Positions 8,654-17,462 of a stretch of 56,473 nt of DNA are shown piece after piece. The DNA comes from Lachnospiraceae bacterium (GTDB taxonomy: Bacteria; Bacillota; Clostridia; Lachnospirales; Lachnospiraceae), in the NCBI GenBank assembly GCA_017392525.1, contig JAFOVD010000058.1, positions 1 to 56,473 of the forward strand. Reading direction: 5' to 3'. The position numbers were made by a program, and so were the translations under genes. Every line of letters begins with the position of its first letter. Position 1 is the stretch's first letter. The notes under the pieces were generated by a model. The model saw nothing but the letters and a program-made list of their open reading frames with translations. It did not search any database and was not told the origin of the DNA.

Positions 8654-9184
8654 TTAAAATTCCGGCTCGATAATACCGTAAGTATTGCCCTTTCTCTTAT
8701 ACACTACATTTACTTCATCTGTTTCAGCATTTCTAAATACAAAGAAGTCATGTCCTAATAATTCCATCTGTACACATGCATCCTCCGGATACATAGGTTT
8801 AATTCCAAATCTCTTGGAACGAATAATACGAATTTCCTCCTCATCCTCTGTCTCATCTCTTTCCACAAACTCTTCACTAAAGTCTGATATGGATTGCTTT
8901 TTTGCAACTAATTTATGACGATACTTCTTGAGCTGTCTTTCGATTACCTCTTCCACCAAATCAATGGAAACATACATATCATTACTTACTTCTTCTGCTC
9001 GAATAATGCTTCCCTTAACCGGGATTGTTACTTCGATTTTCTGTCTCTCCTTTTCTACTAATAGTGTTACATGGGCTAATGTGTCCTCGGCGAAATATTT
9101 ATCCAACTTGGATAACTTTTCTTCGACTGCTGCCTTCAGTCCTTCTGTTAATTCGATGTTTTTACCTGTGATTGTTATTCTCAT
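8654..9184 (-). CDS. hpf: Ribosome hibernation promoting factor, long form
   Basis: Binds the 30S decoding region and dimerises ribosomes into 100S particles in stationary phase. The N-terminal domain (residues 1-100) begins MRITITGKNIELTEGLK and has the usual basic helix (RQLKKYRHKLVAKKQ). An acidic linker (ETEDEEEIRIIRSKRF) precedes the C-terminal dimerisation domain that defines long HPF (about 120-176). An ATG at 9193 abuts the AAGGAG site, while the ATG at 9184 is nine bases from it and is chosen, giving 176 residues. A clear sigma-A promoter lies upstream. Confidence 0.95.
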   Translation of the reverse strand: MRITITGKNIELTEGLKAAVEEKLSKLDKYFAEDTLAHVTLLVEKERQKIEVTIPVKGSIIRAEEVSNDMYVSIDLVEEVIERQLKKYRHKLVAKKQSISDFSEEFVERDETEDEEEIRIIRSKRFGIKPMYPEDACVQMELLGHDFFVFRNAETDEVNVVYKRKGNTYGIIEPEF

Positions 9185-9235
9185 GATGTACATCTCCTTT
9201 TCGCTTTAGATTTGACACCTTCATGTCATGTCATT

Positions 9236-9263
9236 ATTATATCATACAACTTATCTCTATCAA
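9236..9263 (-). promoter_or_regulatory. hpf promoter
   Basis: On the minus strand, TTGATA (9263-9258), a 16-bp spacer and TATAAT (9241-9236) precede hpf by about 50 bp. Confidence 0.65.
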
Positions 9264-9381
9264 TCTATTTTTTCAGATAATTTTACTTATAAAAGTCTAT
9301 TGTATTATAAATACAAATTGGTCATTTCCTATATAATAATGCTATAATCTATCTGAAAATCACGAAGGGAGCATGTAATAT

Positions 9382-10137
9382 ATGCCAATAGATACCTTGA
9401 AATCTCGTCCGGTTGCATTCGTTTCCGGTGCATCACGCGGAATCGGAGCCGGTATAGCCAGAGCACTTTTTCAAAACGGGTATGATTTGATATTAACCTG
9501 TGAAAAAAATAAAGATAAGCTAGAAGCACTTGCAAAAGAACTTCTTTCAACAGATTCTACGTATCGAACCATCCTTACATTTACTGGGAATATGGGAGAT
9601 GCTCAATTTGTAAAGAAGACCGCAGAAGAAGCACTTGCTCATTTTAACCGAATTGACGTCGTTGTAAATAATGCAGGAATTGCGCATATTGGATTAATCA
9701 CAGATATGTCGGTAGAACAATGGCAACATATGCTCGATGTAAATCTCTCTTCCGTCTTCTATACAACGAAAGCATTTCTGCCAACCATGATTCACAATCA
9801 TGCCGGGAATATTATCAATATCTCAAGTATGTGGGGAACCGTTGGCGCTTCCTGTGAAGTTGCTTATTCCGCAACCAAGGGTGCGATCAACTCTTATACG
9901 AAGGCACTTGCTAAAGAACTTGCGCCAAGTCACATTTCCGTCAATGCGATTGCATGCGGCGTCATCGATACCGATATGAATGCATGCTTTTCAGACGACG
10001 AAATGCAAGCTTTAATAGATGAAATTCCAGCTGGACGCCTCGGCACTCCTGCAGATGTTGGAAATGCTGTCGTCCACTTAATTCAAATGGATTACGTCAC
10101 CGGCCAGATTATCGGTCTGGATGGCGGATATATTTAA
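9382..10137 (+). CDS. Short-chain dehydrogenase/reductase, FabG-like
   Basis: A 251-residue Rossmann-fold oxidoreductase. The cofactor loop GASRGIGAG lies at about residues 15-23, NNAG near 91, catalytic Ser in INISSMWG, and Tyr/Lys in YSATKGA. The C-terminal GQIIGLDGGYI is typical of 3-oxoacyl-ACP reductase-like proteins. It stands alone, outside any fatty-acid operon, so the substrate is uncertain and the FabG symbol is not assigned. A GGGAG site precedes the ATG. Confidence 0.85.
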   Translation: MPIDTLKSRPVAFVSGASRGIGAGIARALFQNGYDLILTCEKNKDKLEALAKELLSTDSTYRTILTFTGNMGDAQFVKKTAEEALAHFNRIDVVVNNAGIAHIGLITDMSVEQWQHMLDVNLSSVFYTTKAFLPTMIHNHAGNIINISSMWGTVGASCEVAYSATKGAINSYTKALAKELAPSHISVNAIACGVIDTDMNACFSDDEMQALIDEIPAGRLGTPADVGNAVVHLIQMDYVTGQIIGLDGGYI

Positions 10138-10140
10138 TGA

Positions 10141-10177
10141 AAAAATTCATAAAAGGGCTGCAATCTCTTGCAACCCT
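10141..10177 (-). terminator. Terminator after the WYL regulator
   Basis: On the minus strand GGGTTGCA pairs with TGCAGCCC (one U-G wobble), followed by TTTTATGAATTTTTTC. On the plus strand the same position is a C-A mismatch, so it serves mainly the minus-strand WYL gene. Confidence 0.7.
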
Positions 10178-10195
10178 TATCACCTCTTTTTATCA

Positions 10196-11212
10196 TTAAA
10201 CTTTATAGCAATCTGAATAATTCTCCATAATCGCCTTTAGATATTCCTGATATTCTTCTCGTACCTCTAAAGGCGATACGAGTGAAATATCTTTTCCAAG
10301 TCCCGTAAGCCATCCAAAGAACTGCGAGCTCACCTGCACGTTTACATGAGCTACAACCCGCTTTTCTTCTGTTCCATCAACCGCAATCGGATGCATCATA
10401 ATATCACTTCCAAAACGATCCACCAAAACATTACTAAGATACGACGCACACTGTAACGTGATTTTACGAGTTTCTCCCGCATACATACCAAATGTAGATT
10501 TCGAATACGATGCTTCGCTAAGTTTTTTACGCACTTCTTTTCCGCCACGGGGCTGATCCATTTCCTTCGCATTTAACATCTTATCTACACGATAATGACG
10601 AATCTCCTGGTCTTTTTCACTATAGGCAACTAAATAATAATTCTCGTCTGCCCATAAAAGAAATGCGGGACTCACCTCATAACACTCGCCATCGCGATGC
10701 AACGTTTTCTCCTTATTCTCATTCCAGGAGAAATATTGAAACTGCATTCGCCTATCATCTTCAATACAATTGTAGATTGTATCTATAATATAATAGATGC
10801 TCTCATTTTCTGCCTTCGCGCGGTCCTGAACAACAACCTGACGATGTAAATCCTTCTCCTCATGTATCGATCCAAGCTGCTCAATCTTCTTCACAAGCTC
10901 TCTCGATTTTTTTTCAGTAATAAATTTCGATGCAGAAACTGCATCAACAAGAAGCTTCAATTCCGGAAGTTCAAATTCACGACTAGCCAGATACCATCCA
11001 TGGCCATCTTCCGCCTTTAAAATATCCATCCCATATTTTTCCAGCGCATCCAAATCGCGATAAACGCTCTTTCTCTCCGCCGTGATATTAAATCCATTTA
11101 ATTTCTTTATCAATTGTCCCGCCGTCAAAGGATGTTTTTCATCGGTCTCTCGTTCCAATATATCCTTGATGCGTAGTATCTTCTCTTTCTGATTCACCTG
11201 ATTCGCCATCAT
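10196..11212 (-). CDS. WYL-domain transcriptional regulator
   Basis: A DNA-binding regulator with an N-terminal winged helix (ILRIKDILERE, then SVYRDLDALEKYGMDI) and a WYL ligand-sensing domain centred on LLWADENYYLVAYSE, plus the C-terminal WCX extension. WYL domains often sense nucleic acids or small ligands; the target here is unknown. The frame is open further upstream, but an AGGAAAGG site five bases before the ATG at 11212 gives a 338-residue protein starting MMANQVNQ, the usual family start. It is divergent from the glycerol-3-phosphate cluster, which it could regulate, though no operator is seen. Confidence 0.85.
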   Translation of the reverse strand: MMANQVNQKEKILRIKDILERETDEKHPLTAGQLIKKLNGFNITAERKSVYRDLDALEKYGMDILKAEDGHGWYLASREFELPELKLLVDAVSASKFITEKKSRELVKKIEQLGSIHEEKDLHRQVVVQDRAKAENESIYYIIDTIYNCIEDDRRMQFQYFSWNENKEKTLHRDGECYEVSPAFLLWADENYYLVAYSEKDQEIRHYRVDKMLNAKEMDQPRGGKEVRKKLSEASYSKSTFGMYAGETRKITLQCASYLSNVLVDRFGSDIMMHPIAVDGTEEKRVVAHVNVQVSSQFFGWLTGLGKDISLVSPLEVREEYQEYLKAIMENYSDCYKV

Positions 11213-11374
11213 AACCGCCTTTCCTAATCCCATTTTACTACATCTCTCCCGGCAAATCACTGCCCCCACTAATATTAGCATTTGACCCTCAAGTTTTTCC
11301 GATTTCATGTTCCATTCGCTAAGTAAAATAGTCGAATATGCAAGGAAATGCCAACTTTTTGAAGTATTTTGGCA

Positions 11375-11403
11375 TTGTCGCATTTCCTTTCACGTGCTAT
11401 GAT
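11375..11403 (+). promoter_or_regulatory. Promoter of the glycerol-3-phosphate cluster
   Basis: TTGTCG (11375-11380), a 17-bp spacer and TATGAT (11398-11403) lie upstream of the leader terminator and the first flavoprotein gene. Confidence 0.6.
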
Positions 11404-11438
11404 TATAGGGAATTAAATATTCGTTACCAGGAGATTTG

Positions 11439-11492
11439 AGCAAGGTAAATAGAAGAGGCACAGCGTCCTCTTTTATTTGTCTTGCTTTTTTT
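11439..11492 (+). promoter_or_regulatory. Leader terminator, predicted GlpP antitermination target
   Basis: A 20-bp uninterrupted stem with three G-U wobbles (arms 11439-11458 and 11467-11486) has an 8-nt loop and ends in seven Ts (11486-11492). It lies between the promoter and the ribosome site at 11503-11509. In Bacillus, GlpP with glycerol-3-phosphate prevents termination at such a leader hairpin before glpD. Here glpP lies at the end of the same gene cluster. The structure is seen; GlpP binding is inferred. Confidence 0.75.
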
Positions 11493-11517
11493 ATTGGTTT
11501 TAAAGGAGGAAGCTTAC

Positions 11518-12951
11518 ATGTATGATGTATCAATCGTTGGCGCAGGTGTAATCGGCAGCGCCATCGCAAGAGAATTATCCAAGTTCCAGGTAAATGCATG
11601 CGTAATCGAAAGAGAAACGGATGTATGTGAAGGAACTTCAAAAGCAAATAGTGCCATTGTTCACGCTGGTTTTGATGCAAAACCTGGAACTTTGAAAGCA
11701 AAGCTCAACGTAGAAGGCAATGCTCTTATGGAGAAACTAAGTCAAGATTTGGATTTCCCGCTTAAAAAGAATGGATCTCTGGTCGTTTGTACCAAAGAAC
11801 AAGATGAGAGTCTTCTCGACAAACTCTTAGAGCAATCTAAATTAAATGGGGTACCTGGTTGCCGTATCGTAGAGCGCGAAGAAATGATTCAGATGGAACC
11901 TAATCTTGCTGACGATGTTGTAAAAGCACTCTACGCACCAACCGGTGCAATTGTATGTCCTTTTAATCTTACAATTGCACTCGCTGAAAATGCTGCTGAT
12001 AACGGTGTTGAATTCAAGATGCAGACATGTGTCAAATCCATCGAACGCACCGATGATTATTATGTGATCCATACAGATAATGGAGATATCGAAACAAAAT
12101 CGATTGTAAATGCTGCCGGTGTTTATGCTGACAAATTAAACAATATGGTTTCCGGTCGTAAGCTTAAAATCATACCTCGCCGCGGTCAATATATGCTACT
12201 CGATAAAACTGCAGGCGAACATGTCAGTCATACCATCTTTCAGTTGCCTAGCAAGATGGGCAAGGGTGTCCTTGTAACACCTACTGTTCATGGCAACCTC
12301 TTAGTAGGACCGACCGCCGAAGATATCGACAATAAAGAAGGTGTTAACACAACGATGGATGGCTTAGATTCCCTGGCTCCAACCTCTTCACTCAGTGTGA
12401 AAGATGTTCCTTATCGTCAGGTTATTACAAGCTTTGCAGGGCTTCGTGCTCATGAGAAAGATGGTGACTTCGTACTTGGCGAAGCTGAAGATGCTCCTAA
12501 CTTCTTCAATGCGGCCGGTATTGAATCACCTGGTCTTTCTTCTGCACCTGCAATTGGCGTTATGATTGCTAATGAAATTGCAGAAAAACTCGGCCTTAAA
12601 GAAAATCCTGATTTCAACGGAACTAGAAAAGGAATCGTAAATCCTGCATCACTTTCCATGGATGAAAGAAATGCTCTCATAAAAGAAAATCCTGCTTACG
12701 GTCAGATTATCTGCCGTTGTGAATCTATCTCAGAAGGTGAAATCCTTGATAGCATCCACAGAACCCTCGGCGCCCGCACTCTAGATGGTGTGAAACGTAG
12801 AACACGTGCCGGTATGGGACGTTGTCAGGCTGGCTTCTGTTCTCCAAAAGTTATGGAAATTCTGGAACAGGAAGTTCCAATGAGTATGTTTGATGTTCGT
12901 AAATCCGGAGAAGACTCTAGGATTGTTGTTGGTTATAACAAAAAGATTTAA
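11518..12951 (+). CDS. FAD-dependent glycerol-3-phosphate dehydrogenase, GlpA-like
   Basis: A 477-residue flavoprotein predicted to oxidise glycerol-3-phosphate to dihydroxyacetone phosphate. The N-terminal FAD fingerprint is VSIVGAGVIGSAIARELS. A DAO-type fold continues to about residue 370 (FAGLRAHEKDGDFVLG). The last 80 residues form a BFD-like Fer2 domain with CRC...CQAGFC cysteines that probably hold an iron-sulfur cluster, as in anaerobic GlpA. An in-frame start at 11482 would lie inside the leader terminator; the ATG at 11518 follows AAGGAGG and is chosen. It heads the cluster with a second flavoprotein and a DUF1667 protein, a set common in Clostridia. Confidence 0.85.
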   Translation: MYDVSIVGAGVIGSAIARELSKFQVNACVIERETDVCEGTSKANSAIVHAGFDAKPGTLKAKLNVEGNALMEKLSQDLDFPLKKNGSLVVCTKEQDESLLDKLLEQSKLNGVPGCRIVEREEMIQMEPNLADDVVKALYAPTGAIVCPFNLTIALAENAADNGVEFKMQTCVKSIERTDDYYVIHTDNGDIETKSIVNAAGVYADKLNNMVSGRKLKIIPRRGQYMLLDKTAGEHVSHTIFQLPSKMGKGVLVTPTVHGNLLVGPTAEDIDNKEGVNTTMDGLDSLAPTSSLSVKDVPYRQVITSFAGLRAHEKDGDFVLGEAEDAPNFFNAAGIESPGLSSAPAIGVMIANEIAEKLGLKENPDFNGTRKGIVNPASLSMDERNALIKENPAYGQIICRCESISEGEILDSIHRTLGARTLDGVKRRTRAGMGRCQAGFCSPKVMEILEQEVPMSMFDVRKSGEDSRIVVGYNKKI

Positions 12952-12965
12952 AGAGGAGGATCATG

Positions 12966-14228
12966 ATGAGTCAGTATGATTTAGTAATTGTTGGCGGTGG
13001 TCCTGCTGGACTTGCAGCTGCCGTTTCCGCAAAAGATAACGGAATTGAAAAGATACTTATTATCGAAAGAGACAACGAACTGGGAGGAATTCTAAATCAG
13101 TGTATCCATAACGGTTTCGGTCTCCATACCTTTAAAGAAGAACTAACCGGTCCAGAATATGCCGGCCGCTTTATTGAACAGGTAAAAGAAAGAAATATTG
13201 AATATAAATTAAACACGATGGTCATGGATATTTCCGCTGACAAGGTAGTCACCGCCATGAATCGCGTAGATGGCATGTTCCAGATTGAAGCCAAAGCCAT
13301 CATTCTGGCAATGGGTTGTCGCGAAAGATCTCGCGGAGCTCTAAATATCCCGGGATATAGACCTGCCGGAATCTACTCTGCCGGAACTGCCCAAAGACTT
13401 GTGAATATCGAAGGCTATATGCCGGGTCACAAAGTTGTTATCTTAGGATCCGGGGATATCGGTCTTATCATGGCCCGCCGTATGACACTGGAAGGAGCTG
13501 AGGTTCAGGTTGTTGCTGAACTCATGCCTTATTCCGGCGGTCTAAAACGAAATATCGTTCAGTGTCTGGATGATTTTGATATTCCTCTCAAGCTCAGCCA
13601 CACTGTAATAGATATTGAAGGTAAAGAAAGAGTTACCGGTATTACGATTGCGGAAGTTGGCCCGGATCGTAAACCAATCCCAGGAACAGAGGAGCATTAT
13701 GATTGTGATACCCTCCTCTTATCCTGTGGACTTTTACCTGAAAATGAACTTTCCAAAACAGCCGGTGTTACACTTAGCAACATCACTAGCGGACCGATTG
13801 TAAACGATGCACTTGAAACAAATATAGAAGGGGTATTTGCATGCGGTAACGTACTTCATGTACATGACCTTGTCGACTTCGTTTCCGAAGAAGCTTCAAA
13901 TGCTGGTAAAAACGCTGCAAAATACATCAAAGAGGGAAAAAGTAAGAACAGTAAAAATGTTCAGATTCACGCAGTCGATGGCGTTCGCTACACCGTTCCT
14001 TGCACAATTCGTCCAGATGAGATGGATGACAAGGTAACGATACGTTTCCGCGTTGGGCAAGTATTTACGGATTGTTCCGTAGCAACTTATTTTGGCGATG
14101 AACTGATTAATAAACGTGCCAAAAAAATCATGGCGCCCGGCGAGATGGAACAGGTGATTTTATTAAAATCAAAACTGGCTGAATATCCGGATTTAAAGGA
14201 TATCACAATTAAGATTGAGGAGGCATAA
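12966..14228 (+). CDS. FAD/NAD(P)-dependent oxidoreductase, partner of G3P dehydrogenase
   Basis: A 420-residue pyridine-nucleotide-type flavoprotein. The FAD motif LVIVGGGPAGLAAAVSA is at the N-terminus, and a second dinucleotide-binding motif (VVILGSGDIGLIMARRM) lies near residue 160. A final FAD-contact segment reads GVFACGNVLHVHDLVDFV. It probably passes electrons from the GlpA-like subunit to an acceptor, taking the place of GlpB. Fourteen bases separate it from the upstream gene. ATGs at 12963 and 12966 are both possible; the second has better spacing from AGGAGG. Length and motifs are intact. Confidence 0.85.
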   Translation: MSQYDLVIVGGGPAGLAAAVSAKDNGIEKILIIERDNELGGILNQCIHNGFGLHTFKEELTGPEYAGRFIEQVKERNIEYKLNTMVMDISADKVVTAMNRVDGMFQIEAKAIILAMGCRERSRGALNIPGYRPAGIYSAGTAQRLVNIEGYMPGHKVVILGSGDIGLIMARRMTLEGAEVQVVAELMPYSGGLKRNIVQCLDDFDIPLKLSHTVIDIEGKERVTGITIAEVGPDRKPIPGTEEHYDCDTLLLSCGLLPENELSKTAGVTLSNITSGPIVNDALETNIEGVFACGNVLHVHDLVDFVSEEASNAGKNAAKYIKEGKSKNSKNVQIHAVDGVRYTVPCTIRPDEMDDKVTIRFRVGQVFTDCSVATYFGDELINKRAKKIMAPGEMEQVILLKSKLAEYPDLKDITIKIEEA

Positions 14229-14230
14229 GG

Positions 14231-14596
14231 ATGGAAGAGAGACATTTAACCTGTATTGGCTGTCCTATGGGATGCCAGCTCACAGTAACGATGGAAAATG
14301 GAAAAGTAACAAATGTTACAGGAAACACATGCAAGCGTGGCGATATCTATGCCAGAAAGGAAGTTACCAACCCTACAAGAATCGTAACCTCCTCTGTCCG
14401 CGTAAAAGGCGGCAAAATCGCAATGGTTTCTTGCAAGACCAAGGAAGATATCCCTAAGGGTAAAATCTTCGATATATGCAACGCTCTCGAGTCTGTAGAA
14501 GTCGATGCACCCGTCGAGATTGGCGATATTCTTCTTAGAAATGTTTGTGACACCGGTGTCGATATTGTCGCAACCAAAGCAGTAGGTTGCAAATAG
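14231..14596 (+). CDS. DUF1667 protein, probable subunit of the G3P dehydrogenase complex
   Basis: A 121-residue cytosolic protein with a cysteine-rich start (LTCIGCPMGCQLTV, then a Cys in NTCKRGDIYA) that resembles the cluster-binding N-terminus of molybdopterin oxidoreductases but has no further domain. DUF1667 proteins regularly follow the two flavoproteins above and are thought to be an iron-sulfur or structural subunit. Its ATG lies two bases after the previous stop, so it is co-translated. A terminator follows it, before glpP. Confidence 0.85.
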   Translation: MEERHLTCIGCPMGCQLTVTMENGKVTNVTGNTCKRGDIYARKEVTNPTRIVTSSVRVKGGKIAMVSCKTKEDIPKGKIFDICNALESVEVDAPVEIGDILLRNVCDTGVDIVATKAVGCK

Positions 14597-14629
14597 AATT
14601 TGATTTTATAATTATATAAAGACTATACT

Positions 14630-14664
14630 AACAGGGATGAAGTATTTCTTCATCTCTGTTTTTT
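14630..14664 (+). terminator. Terminator after DUF1667 gene
   Basis: ACAGGGATGAAG pairs with CTTCATCTCTGT (one G-U wobble) and is followed by six Ts, separating the enzyme genes from glpP. Confidence 0.85.
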
Positions 14665-14709
14665 GTTACGAAGTAACGTAACATTTCTTATAAAATAAAG
14701 GGGTTTATT

Positions 14710-15276
14710 ATGGATACAATTTTTAAAGAGGCTTTGGAATGTTCTCCAATCATAGCAGCAATCAAGGATGACAAGGGACTTAAACGATGTGTTGACTCTG
14801 ACAGTCAAATCATCTTCATTCTCTATGGCGACATTATGAATATCGAAAAAATCGTTAATGAAGTGAAAGATGCCGGAAAGATTGCTATGGTGCATATCGA
14901 CTTGATTCAAGGACTATATAACAAAGAAATTGCCGTTGATTTTATACGCAATAACACTCGCGCGGATGGCATTATCTCAACAAAGGCGCAACTGATTCAA
15001 AGAGCACAGGAACTTGGGCTCTATACCATTATGCGTTTCTTCGTTATCGATTCCATGGCCTATGATAATATTCGTAGACAGGTTAAGAATGTTCATCCTG
15101 ATGTGATTGAGATTCTTCCTGCGCTTATGCCAAAAGTCATAAAAAAAATCTGCGACAATGTCAAAACACCGCTAATCGCAGGTGGACTTGTCGCAGATAA
15201 AGAAGATGTTATGGCTTGCCTTGAGGCAGGAGCCGCTTGCATATCTTCTACGAACCAATCTGTCTGGTTCTTATAA
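14710..15276 (+). CDS. glpP: Glycerol-3-phosphate-responsive antiterminator
   Basis: A 188-residue GlpP family protein. The family signature is clear: PIIAAIKDD near the start, VHIDLIQGL, ADGIISTKAQLI, and a C-terminal PLIAGGLVADKEDV...SSTNQSVW typical of its TIM-barrel-like phosphate site. In Bacillus, GlpP binds glycerol-3-phosphate and the leader mRNA of glpD, stopping early termination. The matching leader hairpin is at 11439-11492, upstream of the first flavoprotein gene. A terminator before glpP and a TATAAA box suggest it can also be transcribed alone. An AGGGG-like site precedes the ATG. Confidence 0.93.
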   Translation: MDTIFKEALECSPIIAAIKDDKGLKRCVDSDSQIIFILYGDIMNIEKIVNEVKDAGKIAMVHIDLIQGLYNKEIAVDFIRNNTRADGIISTKAQLIQRAQELGLYTIMRFFVIDSMAYDNIRRQVKNVHPDVIEILPALMPKVIKKICDNVKTPLIAGGLVADKEDVMACLEAGAACISSTNQSVWFL

Positions 15277-15292
15277 TTCTCAACTCTATTCT

Positions 15293-16483
15293 TTAGGATG
15301 CTTCTGGAGCACTTTTGCCTTTAAACACAAGTTTTAATAACAATGGTGTGATAAGTGTTGTCACAATTACCATAAGCACAACCGGTGGGAACATTGCTTC
15401 CGAAACCAGGCCATAGCTTGCTCCCTTATCAGCAACAATCAATGCAACTTCACCTCGTGAAATCATACCAACACCAATCTGCAGTGCTTCCTTGTTCTTG
15501 AAGCCACAAACTTTAGCACCTAAACCGCATCCAATAACCTTGGTAAGAATAGCTACAACCGTCAAAATAACGGCAAAGAACCATGCTTCTCTTGTCATAC
15601 CACCAAGTGTTACCTTAATACCAATACATGCGAAAAATATGCATGAGAAGAACATATTCGAAATATCCGATACCTTGACATCAACATAGTCACGAATCTT
15701 TGACATACAAAGCATCAAACCTGCAAAATATGCACCTGTAATATCGGCAATTCCAAAATACTCTTCGGAAATATATGCCATAATCAACGCAAATGCAATC
15801 GCAAAAAGGCCGGCTCTTCTCTTATGATCTGCATCCGCAATCTTAAACTCGAGCTTGTTTACAATCAAGAAAACAATCGCAATCAAAACTGCATACAACA
15901 AAATCTGGATTACAACCTTTGCAGGACTAACAGATGTGTCTTTCATAGACGATACGATTGTAAGAACAATAATACCAAGGATATCATCAATTACTGCCGC
16001 ACCAAGAATGGTGGTACCAACGGCGCCATTCAGATGCCCCAGTTCTTTCAAAGTCTGAACCGTAATACTTACGGAAGTTGCTGTTAAAACAACACCGACA
16101 AATAACGCTTCAAGAAATACCGTATAGTCATTTAAATCCGCTTTAAAGAACAATGCATAAGTGATCGTTCCAAAAAGAAGTGGTATTGCAACACCAATGA
16201 CTGCAACCACAAAAGATGCTAGCATGTTCTTCTTCATTTCCTCCATCTCCGTCGTCAATCCCGCAGAGAACATGAGGAATATAACACCGAGCTCTGACGC
16301 ATCTGTCAAGAAATCGCCATTTACTCCCGTAATTGTAATTATATTAAGTGCCGATGGTCCAAGGATGATACCTGCAATCAGAAATCCAACCACCTCTGGA
16401 AGGTCTACCTTCTTCGCAAAAATACCAAGTAGCTTAGTTGATATGATAATCAATGCAAGCCATAAAAATATCGTGTAGTCCAT
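15293..16483 (-). CDS. Cation:proton antiporter, CPA2 family
   Basis: A 396-residue integral membrane protein with about 12 helices, similar to NapA/KefB-type exchangers. Recognisable motifs include DLPEVVGFLIAGIILGPSAL near the start and AVIDDILGIIVLTIV mid-protein, where the Asp-Asp pair probably carries the cation and protons. GMISRGEVALIVADKG lies near the C-terminus. There is no TrkA regulatory domain. It probably exchanges sodium or potassium for protons; which ion is not readable. A TTG at 16501 opens the frame, but AGGAGAGG lies five bases before the ATG at 16483, which is chosen. It converges with glpP. Confidence 0.88.
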   Translation of the reverse strand: MDYTIFLWLALIIISTKLLGIFAKKVDLPEVVGFLIAGIILGPSALNIITITGVNGDFLTDASELGVIFLMFSAGLTTEMEEMKKNMLASFVVAVIGVAIPLLFGTITYALFFKADLNDYTVFLEALFVGVVLTATSVSITVQTLKELGHLNGAVGTTILGAAVIDDILGIIVLTIVSSMKDTSVSPAKVVIQILLYAVLIAIVFLIVNKLEFKIADADHKRRAGLFAIAFALIMAYISEEYFGIADITGAYFAGLMLCMSKIRDYVDVKVSDISNMFFSCIFFACIGIKVTLGGMTREAWFFAVILTVVAILTKVIGCGLGAKVCGFKNKEALQIGVGMISRGEVALIVADKGASYGLVSEAMFPPVVLMVIVTTLITPLLLKLVFKGKSAPEAS

Positions 16484-16605
16484 AAAAACCTCTCCTATCA
16501 ATCTTTCATTCGATGCCTATTATACTCTTTTGCTCATTTTTTTTGCGATACAATTTGCGAAAATTGTACGTCTGTTCTTCATATAATACTTCTATATAAA
16601 TCCAA

Positions 16606-17388
16606 CTACTCTTCGTATGCCAGCAGTGCCTGACACAGGCGCATCTTCTCCGGTGTTGGTGCACTGTTATGAAATGTTACATGTCCCTCATATGACGTAT
16701 CTGTATTCGCTAATCCAGCGGCCTCTATTCGGCGTTTTAACTCTCTCGCAGTTCCCTCTGCACCGTCAAAAATCTTCACCTGATCTCCCAGCACTTTTTG
16801 AATCTGCTTTCGAACAAATGGATAATGCGTACATCCCAGTACTGCAGCATCTATTTGATTATCTTTATAGTCATATAACAGCTGATCTAAAAAATCATAC
16901 ACTTCCTTCGATTTATAATGTCCACTCTCCACAAATTCCATGAGTCCCGGACATGGAAGCTGATAAACCGTGGCATCCTGGCCATATTTATCCAAAAGGT
17001 GCTGGAATTTACCCTCACGAATCGTCATTGGCGTAGCCATAACAAGCACTTTCGCCTCTTTCTTATACTGCACCGCAGGCTTTAACGCTGGCTCAATTCC
17101 CACCAACGGTAAATCCGGATACATCTGTCGAAGCGATGCCACCGCTGCAGAAGTCGCTGTATTACAAGCAATCGCAACCGCCTTGCATCCCATATTCAAA
17201 AACTCCTGTACATGCGCTACCGTCAAGTCTTTCACTTGTTCTTTCGTCTTTGTACCATAAGGAGCATTTTTGGAATCTCCATAATATAAGAAATCTTCAT
17301 GAGGCATGATTTTCACCATTTCACGAAGAACACTGATTCCGCCTACGCCGGAGTCAAATACGGCGATTGGGCTCTTTGTTTTATCCAT
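16606..17388 (-). CDS. murI: Glutamate racemase
   Basis: Converts L-glutamate to D-glutamate for peptidoglycan. Motifs: VFDSGVGGISVLREM with the catalytic-site Asp-Ser, YYGDSKNAPYG, the first catalytic Cys in ACNTATSAAV and the second in LGCTHYPFV. At 260 residues it is standard. The frame could start at 17424, but that would place the start codons inside the terminator of the upstream receptor gene; the ATG at 17388 follows AAGGAAG and gives the usual N-terminus. Confidence 0.95.
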   Translation of the reverse strand: MDKTKSPIAVFDSGVGGISVLREMVKIMPHEDFLYYGDSKNAPYGTKTKEQVKDLTVAHVQEFLNMGCKAVAIACNTATSAAVASLRQMYPDLPLVGIEPALKPAVQYKKEAKVLVMATPMTIREGKFQHLLDKYGQDATVYQLPCPGLMEFVESGHYKSKEVYDFLDQLLYDYKDNQIDAAVLGCTHYPFVRKQIQKVLGDQVKIFDGAEGTARELKRRIEAAGLANTDTSYEGHVTFHNSAPTPEKMRLCQALLAYEE

Positions 17389-17410
17389 GATTTCATCTTC
17401 CTTCAATACT

Positions 17411-17447
17411 AAAAAGAGTTCCATTGAGATAACTCAACGGAACTCTT
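17411..17447 (-). terminator. Terminator after the chemotaxis receptor gene
   Basis: AAGAGTTCC-type 15-bp stem (one G-U wobble) with a short loop, followed on the minus strand by TTTTTAG. Confidence 0.85.
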
Positions 17448-17462
17448 ATTATAATACTTTAT

